Below are positions 13,692 to 18,049 of a stretch of 18,049 bases of DNA, one piece after another. This DNA is from Lachnospiraceae bacterium (GTDB lineage Bacteria; Bacillota_A; Clostridia; Lachnospirales; Lachnospiraceae), in NCBI GenBank assembly GCA_009774655.1, contig VSOD01000025.1, positions 1-18,049 on the forward strand, in the 5' to 3' direction. Below the pieces are notes generated by a model. It was given only the letters and a program-made list of their open reading frames with translations. It ran no database searches and was not told where the DNA came from. The position numbers and the translations under genes were made by a program. How positions within the stretch are numbered: position 1 is the first letter of the stretch; every line of letters begins with the position of its first letter.

Positions 13692-14513
13692 TTAAATTCC
13701 CAATTCAAATTTTAATTGTGGCTTATTCGACTCATATCCTTTTAAAACAAAATCATCAACCGTAATTGAGTAAAAATCTTTTTTATCAGGATTCAACTCT
13801 AATACAGGGTTGCAGTCTATCGGTTCTCTTTTTAACATTTCTAATGCATTATCTACATGTCTATCATAAATTTGCTGGTTAGCAATAAAATGCGTGAATA
13901 CTCCAGGCTTATACCCACAATGTCTTGCTACCATCATCATTAATGCTACATATTGCATCTGATTAATATTACCTGCTGTCAACCAATCAGAACTGCGCTG
14001 ATACATAATCATATCAATATATTCTCCACGAACTAAGAACTGTGTTTGATAGCAACACGGTTTTAATCCGTGAGGATTTTTAAAATCTTCTTTCTGCCAT
14101 AAATTGATAATATGCCTTCTCCCATATGGATCATTGATTATTTCATCCAAAATAGGTTTTACGAGATTATGTTTTCTGACAGTTTCTCCATAACATGAAC
14201 CGATTGTTCTATCACCAATCTCCCAAGAATCCCACCAATCTACTCCATATTTATCTCTTAATAAATTAAGATTATTGCTTTCGTCCTGATATATCCAAAG
14301 GATTTCGCCAATTGCTTTCTTGAAATAAATTGGTCTTAATGTAGTAATTGGAAACTCATTTTTGCTAATGTCATATGTATGAACAACACCATTTACTGAC
14401 AATGTATGTGCTGGTGTTCCATCCTCATAATGTGGTCTTGGATTTGCATCTTTATAGCCATCATTCAAAATGTGCTTAATAGTTTCAATCATATATTCAT
14501 CTGCTTTTATCAT
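13692..14513 (-). CDS. thyA: Thymidylate synthase
   Basis: ThyA makes dTMP from dUMP using methylene-tetrahydrofolate. The 273-residue protein contains the catalytic cysteine in GLKPCCYQTQF (Cys153 by alignment, with a second Cys where His is common), the phosphate-binding QRSSDWLTAGNINQ segment, and HFIANQQIYDRH near the C-terminal third. The Asn in NINQMQY matches the residue that favours dUMP over dCMP, so a dCMP hydroxymethylase is less likely. I start at ATG 14511-14513, with GAGGTG ten bases upstream; an earlier in-frame TTG overlaps the preceding gene. The type resembles the Firmicutes ThyA with PCAYET and TAGHIN motifs. dUMP would come from the phage dUTPase. Confidence 0.94.
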   Translation of the reverse strand: MIKADEYMIETIKHILNDGYKDANPRPHYEDGTPAHTLSVNGVVHTYDISKNEFPITTLRPIYFKKAIGEILWIYQDESNNLNLLRDKYGVDWWDSWEIGDRTIGSCYGETVRKHNLVKPILDEIINDPYGRRHIINLWQKEDFKNPHGLKPCCYQTQFLVRGEYIDMIMYQRSSDWLTAGNINQMQYVALMMMVARHCGYKPGVFTHFIANQQIYDRHVDNALEMLKREPIDCNPVLELNPDKKDFYSITVDDFVLKGYESNKPQLKFELGI

Positions 14514-14520
14514 TCTACTT

Positions 14521-14757
14521 TTACACCTCAAACTTTCTCATATCTTCGATAAACGATGAAATAACACTTTCGTCAGAACTGATTGCTTGCACTTCAATTA
14601 CTTTTCCTTGCATAACACCAAAAACACCTATGATCGACTTGGCATCCAAAATGTTTCTTCCATCATATAAATTGATATCACACTCATATTTTGAGCAGAC
14701 ATTAATAAAATCAGCCACCATTTCAGGCGTTGACAACTTAATTTTCTTCTTATTCAC
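14521..14757 (-). CDS. Phage HPr-like protein B, lacking the phosphocarrier histidine
   Basis: This 78-residue protein aligns without gaps to HPr from SKYECDINLYDGRNILDAKS, matching the HPr stretch ending at Ser46, followed by IIGVFGV. The His15 position is Thr and the Arg17 position Glu (STPEMVADF), as in phage protein A, so PTS phosphotransfer is excluded. It differs widely from protein A outside the core, so the two are not a recent duplication. The start is GTG (14755-14757), supported by GGAGG five bases upstream. It lies seven bases before thyA, in the same operon. Function unknown; regulation through an HPr-like surface is a hypothesis. Confidence 0.75.
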   Translation of the reverse strand: MNKKKIKLSTPEMVADFINVCSKYECDINLYDGRNILDAKSIIGVFGVMQGKVIEVQAISSDESVISSFIEDMRKFEV

Positions 14758-14826
14758 TTTTACCTCCAGGATTAAAATTTGAATTTTATTTGATATGTTT
14801 ACGAGTTACATATATTACTTCTACAT

Positions 14827-16752
14827 TTAAGATGTGATCATCTGAACAAATTGATTTTCGCTCATAATTGGTATTCCTAATTCTTTTGCTTTCTTGTTTT
14901 TGGACGAATTACTTTCTGTATCATTATTTATAAGGTAATTTGTTTTTGCACTAACTGATCCTGATACTTTACCTCCCAACTGTTCAATAATACTTACAAG
15001 TTCATCACGGTTTTTATAATGATTTAAGCTACCAGTAATCACAAATGTTTTATTAGATAAATTTACTTTGTTCTCCGATTTTTCATTTACTATAAAAGTA
15101 AATTCGTCTGCAAGCATTTCAACCATCATATGATTTTTCCTTAGATAATCATGAATTGAATCATTCATACTATCACCAAAACCATCAATTCCTTTGTAAT
15201 GTGTAACTATTCCATATTTTCTAAATTGTTCATAATCATAATTAAAATTGTTGGCAATATCCTTACTTGCTGTTCTGCCAATCAGGGGAATACACAACCC
15301 ATAAATAAATCTATCCAATGTTGTATTTCTACTTTTTTCAATACTCTCTAACAATTTATCAACAGATTTCTTACCAAAACCGTCAAGTTTATACATTTCG
15401 TTTTTGTGTTCTGATAAATAATAAATGTCTTTGAATGATTCTAACCATCTTAAATCAATAAATTTCTGTAACGTCTGCTCAGAAAGACCGTCTATATTAA
15501 TTGCATTTTTGCTAACAAAATGAACAAGTTTTCCTAGTAATTTTGCTTTACAATCTGGATTCGTACAATGTAATGTCTTGCTTCCATTTTCATTATGTAT
15601 TTCTACATCTCCTCTACAACAAGGACATTTATCTGGAAGTTTCCATGTATTACTCATCGTAAGATTGCTGTGTACTTTTGGAATTACCATATTTGCACGA
15701 TATACTTGAATTGTATCTCCAATACCCAACTGTAAATTTTCTATATAAGAAACATTATGTAATGCTGCTCTTGTGGTAATGGCTCCGTTAAGATCTACGG
15801 GATCAAATACTGCCACTGGATTTATCAATCCAGTCTTAGAGGTATTCCACTCAATATCCTTAAGTTTGGTTTCGTAAAGTTCATCTTCCCATTTTAATGC
15901 CATCCGGCAATATTCGTGGTGAGAAGTTGCTCCTAAAGATTCAGATAATTTGCGACTATCTAACTCAAAAATAATTCCGTCCACAGGATATTGATAGAAC
16001 TCTGGTTGTAATGCATCGTGTACCTGATTCACTGTACTATTTAATTTTGTGATGGGAACAATTTCAAACCCCATATTATACACATCAATTAGTGTTTCAG
16101 ATTTACTATCTTTCTTCAAATCTGTTACACACTCAAATACTACAAAAGATAAGTTTCTCTCTATATTAATATTTAAATCAAGATTTCGTAATGTACCTGC
16201 TGCCAGATTGCGCGGGTGAGAATAAGGTGTATCTAAGTCTTTATTAATTCGTCTAAATTCATCCCATGAAATTACACATTCTCCACGTAACTCTAAATCT
16301 TTTTTATAAGAAATGTTCATAGGAAGATTTTTAATGAACTTACATTGTTCAGTAATATCTTCTCCTTCTATTCCATTTCCCCTTGTTATTCCCTGAGTGA
16401 ATTTCCCATCCTTATATCTAACCACAACCGTTAGTCCATCAAGTTTATAAGAACCATAAAAACTTTTTTCACCAACAAATTTTTTAATTTCATTTGTTTC
16501 TTTTGTTTTATTTGCACTCAGCATCGGCTTAGTGTGTCTTACTTTTGTGAAACCGTCTAATACATACCCTTGTACTTTTACTGTAGGTGATCCAGCTAAT
16601 ACACAATTTGTTTCTTTTTCTAATGCTGATAATTCATCATATAAATCGTCATATTCTTTATCTGTCATCAATGGACTATCTAAGCCATAATAGGCATACG
16701 CTGCTTTTTGCAGTATTCCTACCAATTCTTTAATTCTTCCTATTTTATCCAA
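14827..16752 (-). CDS. ligA: NAD-dependent DNA ligase
   Basis: This 641-residue enzyme seals nicks using NAD. In order: an N-terminal Ia domain with YYGLDSPLMTDKEYDDL, the adenylated lysine in SYKLDGL (Lys103), ELRGE (Glu158), RNLAAGTLRNLD, VDGIIFELD, an OB fold with IQVYRANMVIP, a four-cysteine zinc finger (CPCC and CTNPDC), helix-hairpin-helix repeats (NIDGLSEQTL, KLDGFGKKSVD) and a C-terminal BRCT domain (KTFVITGSLNHYKNRDEL). The domain set and length are those of bacterial LigA (about 670 residues). At the usual DGVVIKV motif the lysine is replaced by Glu263, which is odd. The start is TTG 16750-16752, with GGAAGGAG seven bases upstream. A phage gene, since its host should have its own LigA. 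Confidence 0.95.
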   Translation of the reverse strand: MDKIGRIKELVGILQKAAYAYYGLDSPLMTDKEYDDLYDELSALEKETNCVLAGSPTVKVQGYVLDGFTKVRHTKPMLSANKTKETNEIKKFVGEKSFYGSYKLDGLTVVVRYKDGKFTQGITRGNGIEGEDITEQCKFIKNLPMNISYKKDLELRGECVISWDEFRRINKDLDTPYSHPRNLAAGTLRNLDLNINIERNLSFVVFECVTDLKKDSKSETLIDVYNMGFEIVPITKLNSTVNQVHDALQPEFYQYPVDGIIFELDSRKLSESLGATSHHEYCRMALKWEDELYETKLKDIEWNTSKTGLINPVAVFDPVDLNGAITTRAALHNVSYIENLQLGIGDTIQVYRANMVIPKVHSNLTMSNTWKLPDKCPCCRGDVEIHNENGSKTLHCTNPDCKAKLLGKLVHFVSKNAINIDGLSEQTLQKFIDLRWLESFKDIYYLSEHKNEMYKLDGFGKKSVDKLLESIEKSRNTTLDRFIYGLCIPLIGRTASKDIANNFNYDYEQFRKYGIVTHYKGIDGFGDSMNDSIHDYLRKNHMMVEMLADEFTFIVNEKSENKVNLSNKTFVITGSLNHYKNRDELVSIIEQLGGKVSGSVSAKTNYLINNDTESNSSKNKKAKELGIPIMSENQFVQMITS

Positions 16753-16767
16753 TCACATTCTCCTTCC

Positions 16768-16941
16768 TTATTTCCATATCCAGTCTAATTCCTCAACCAA
16801 TTTATTTAGCCACTCATCTGAAACACCAGAAAAATCACCATACTTGTCATAGTTAAAATATTTAGGCTCCTCTGTTTGTCCTCTTTTTAGAAATTTAATT
16901 TTATCTTCTCTGTTCATCTTCTTGATATCATCTTCGGTCAT
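16768..16941 (-). CDS. Small phage protein of unknown function (57 aa)
   Basis: The frame from ATG 16939-16941 to TAA 16768-16770 has AAAGGAG about eight bases upstream of its start. The protein is highly charged: acidic-basic TEDDIKKMNREDKIKFLKRG, then EEPKYFNYDKYGDFSGVSDEW and a C-terminal helix WLNKLVEELDWIWK. No known domain is recognised. It ends 15 bases before the ligase start and contains no membrane segment. Its position and ribosome site support a real gene. Confidence 0.65.
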   Translation of the reverse strand: MTEDDIKKMNREDKIKFLKRGQTEEPKYFNYDKYGDFSGVSDEWLNKLVEELDWIWK

Positions 16942-16976
16942 TCCGTTTCTCCTTTAAAACACACATTCTATTGTTC

Positions 16977-17297
16977 TTATAACCCGATCCACACTCTATT
17001 ATCATCACAGAAATCATAAAATCCTCTCAGATTGAAATTAAAAATATCTTCTTCCTCATAATAATTACGAGCATCTGTATCTTCTGGACGTGCCAATTCA
17101 TAATCTTCTATCATACAGTCAATCTCATATGATAAATCAATTTTGTCTCTTTCTATCAACTTTAATTTCAAAAATTTTAAGCAAGCAATCATTTGATTAT
17201 ATGCAGCAATTACAGTTTCCAAAGTCGCATCGTCTTCATCTATTAATTTTCTTAGTTGCTTACCTTCATCTTCTAATTTATATTTCCAATTTCCCAT
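16977..17297 (-). CDS. Phage protein of unknown function (106 aa)
   Basis: I do not recognise this protein. The first two thirds are helical (YKLEDEGKQLRKLIDEDD, then TVIAAYNQMIACLKFLKLKL), with a coiled-coil-like heptad pattern. The C-terminal third is acidic (YYEEEDIFNFNLRGFYDFCDDN), and overall the protein is acidic. AAGGAAAG precedes the ATG by about ten bases. It is packed between two small phage genes in the same direction. An acidic phage protein of this size could be an inhibitor or DNA mimic, but nothing in the sequence proves it. Confidence 0.7.
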   Translation of the reverse strand: MGNWKYKLEDEGKQLRKLIDEDDATLETVIAAYNQMIACLKFLKLKLIERDKIDLSYEIDCMIEDYELARPEDTDARNYYEEEDIFNFNLRGFYDFCDDNRVWIGL

Positions 17298-17309
17298 AAT
17301 TTACTTTCC

Positions 17310-17492
17310 TTAAAATTGCGATTCTATTTCTTTTCTTGTTTCTTCTCTAAACTTCTTTTTGAACAATCTTCTATTTTTCTTTTTCATCTTTGCCCAACCA
17401 TTATGATTATTCGCCCAACAAGCACATCTATGACTAAACTCTGACTGACCCCTATCTGAATATTGTCTTCTTTTAATTTCTGATCTTTTCAT
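17310..17492 (-). CDS. Small, strongly basic phage protein of unknown function (60 aa)
   Basis: The 60-residue product is rich in Lys and Arg (MKRSEIKRRQYSDRG, MKKKNRRLFKKKFREET) with a central CACWANNHNGWAK segment. The charge suggests nucleic acid binding, but no family is recognised. AAGAGGAT lies about seven bases before the ATG. It lies 12 bases before the 106-residue gene. Confidence 0.6.
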   Translation of the reverse strand: MKRSEIKRRQYSDRGQSEFSHRCACWANNHNGWAKMKKKNRRLFKKKFREETRKEIESQF

Positions 17493-17525
17493 ACAATATA
17501 TCCTCTTGAAAGACTTGTTTTATTG

Positions 17526-17852
17526 CTATTTTTCACTAACTAACTTAATTTTATATCCTAATTTATTCTCAATCTCATTCAATGTCATAATCTGTTCTTT
17601 CTTTTCAATTGTTTCATAAACCATGTCGCCTATACATGGTAAATCACCAAAGCCAATATTAATCATTTTGCCTTCATATATGTTATCTGAAATAGAAAAA
17701 CTAGACAAACCAATTGGCAACATAGCCATTACCTTGTACCTTCCAGTTTCAAATTTTGAATTTGCAAGTATAGATATATCCAACAAATATTTACCATCTT
17801 CTTCTATTAATTTCATATTTTCTATACTACATGTCATTTTTACATCAATCAT
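17526..17852 (-). CDS. Phage protein of unknown function (108 aa)
   Basis: The protein appears beta-rich at its start (MIDVKMTCSIENMKLI, KYLLDISILANSKF, YKVMAMLPIGLSS), followed by YEGKMINIGFGDLPCIGDMVYE and a final helix-strand, NEIENKLGYKIKLVSEK. There is no signal peptide or membrane segment. GGAAGGAG precedes the ATG at 12 bases, rather long. It is the first complete gene of the phage series in the window, and the function is unknown. Confidence 0.65.
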   Translation of the reverse strand: MIDVKMTCSIENMKLIEEDGKYLLDISILANSKFETGRYKVMAMLPIGLSSFSISDNIYEGKMINIGFGDLPCIGDMVYETIEKKEQIMTLNEIENKLGYKIKLVSEK

Positions 17853-17903
17853 TATATCTTTTTACTCCTTCCATGAAAGCGTGGTTTTAAGACTATACTT
17901 ATA

Positions 17904-17952
17904 TCACCTCTCAATCATATCGGAGGCCGTGTCCATACCGCACAAATAATCA
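17904..17952 (-). CDS. Possible 3' end of another phage gene (partial)
   Basis: A minus-strand frame ending at TGA 17904-17906 reads back as DYLCGMDTASDMIER, a normal protein-like C-terminus, until the low-complexity tail begins. It is in the same direction as the other phage genes, about 50 bases upstream of the 108-residue gene. Too little is present to name it. Confidence 0.35.
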
Positions 17953-18049
17953 GGTGCGTGGTTTGGTTGGTGTGTGGGAGCGGTGTCGGTTCGGCGGGTC
18001 GGCGGGCTCGCGGCTGCTGGGGGGGGGTGGGTGCGGGGGGGGGGGTGGG
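17953..18049. other. G-rich, almost A-free contig tail, probable artefact
   Basis: From 17953 to the end there is only one A (17979), and G dominates, ending in long G runs, directly after A+T-rich phage DNA. No gene, repeat unit or known element explains it. Two-colour sequencing chemistry gives this kind of poly-G tail, so it should not be treated as genomic sequence. Confidence 0.8.

Larger units (their letters stand above)
6538..17952. mobile_element. Integrated prophage, integrase-proximal part
   Basis: The region begins at a tRNA 3' end beside a tyrosine integrase, is much richer in A+T than the DNA to its left, and is coded entirely on the minus strand with gaps of a few bases or short overlaps. 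It holds the nucleotide metabolism and ligase genes common in larger phages plus several small unknown ORFs. No capsid, portal, terminase or tail gene is in view, so the late region must lie to the right. A large conjugative element is less likely given dUTPase, ThyA, NrdD/NrdG, an NMP kinase and ligase together. Confidence 0.8.

Noticed and set aside
6538..17952. CRISPR array, insertion sequence or transposase in the phage segment
   Set aside because: I found no regularly spaced repeats, no transposase and no terminal inverted repeats.

Overview
The window joins a Gram-positive chromosome to the start of an integrated phage. Positions 1 to about 6537 are relatively G+C-rich host DNA. From there to about 17952 the DNA is strongly A+T-rich, every gene is on the minus strand, and the gene content is phage-like. 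Strong AGGAGG-type ribosome sites, a fused two-ATPase ECF transporter, an exported GH25 lysozyme with wall-binding repeats and a GH51 glycosidase suggest a gut Clostridia bacterium, probably Lachnospiraceae. That placement is inferred from gene types, not from a marker gene.

Host part, in transcription order on the minus strand: an exported GH25 muramidase (5080-6234); a perfect consensus promoter (5031-5059) driving a UPF0397-type ECF substrate component, a fused EcfA-EcfA' ATPase and EcfT (4970 down to 1794); an NAD-dependent epimerase (791-1705); an HPr-like protein without the phosphocarrier histidine (417-656); and the N-terminus of a GH51 glycosidase (1-213). The only plus-strand gene is tRNA-Leu(CAA) at 6455-6537, with its own promoter and a strong terminator.

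Phage part: a tyrosine integrase abuts and overlaps the tRNA 3' end, the classic tRNA-targeted integration layout. Upstream of it lies a compact block for DNA precursor supply and DNA joining: dUTPase, class III ribonucleotide reductase NrdD and its activase NrdG, a nucleoside deoxyribosyltransferase-like protein, a guanylate-kinase-like NMP kinase, thymidylate synthase and a full-length NAD-dependent DNA ligase. Between these sit two more HPr-like proteins and several small ORFs. dUTPase would make dUMP, ThyA would turn it into dTMP, NrdD/NrdG would make dNTPs anaerobically, and the kinase would phosphorylate (d)GMP. Several small genes have good ribosome sites but start with TTG, GTG or ATT, so a default gene caller may miss or misplace them.

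The most interesting points are: three HPr-like proteins (one host, two phage) that all lack His15 and Arg17 but keep the Ser46 motif; a dUTPase that can be read either with an N-terminal membrane helix or from an internal start, with a sharp composition change inside the gene; a 67-residue gene with an apparent ATT start; and an integrase whose 3' end runs through a tRNA terminator into the tRNA. The last 97 bases (17953-18049) are a nearly A-free, G-rich tail that looks like a sequencing or assembly artefact. The other end of the prophage is not in the window.
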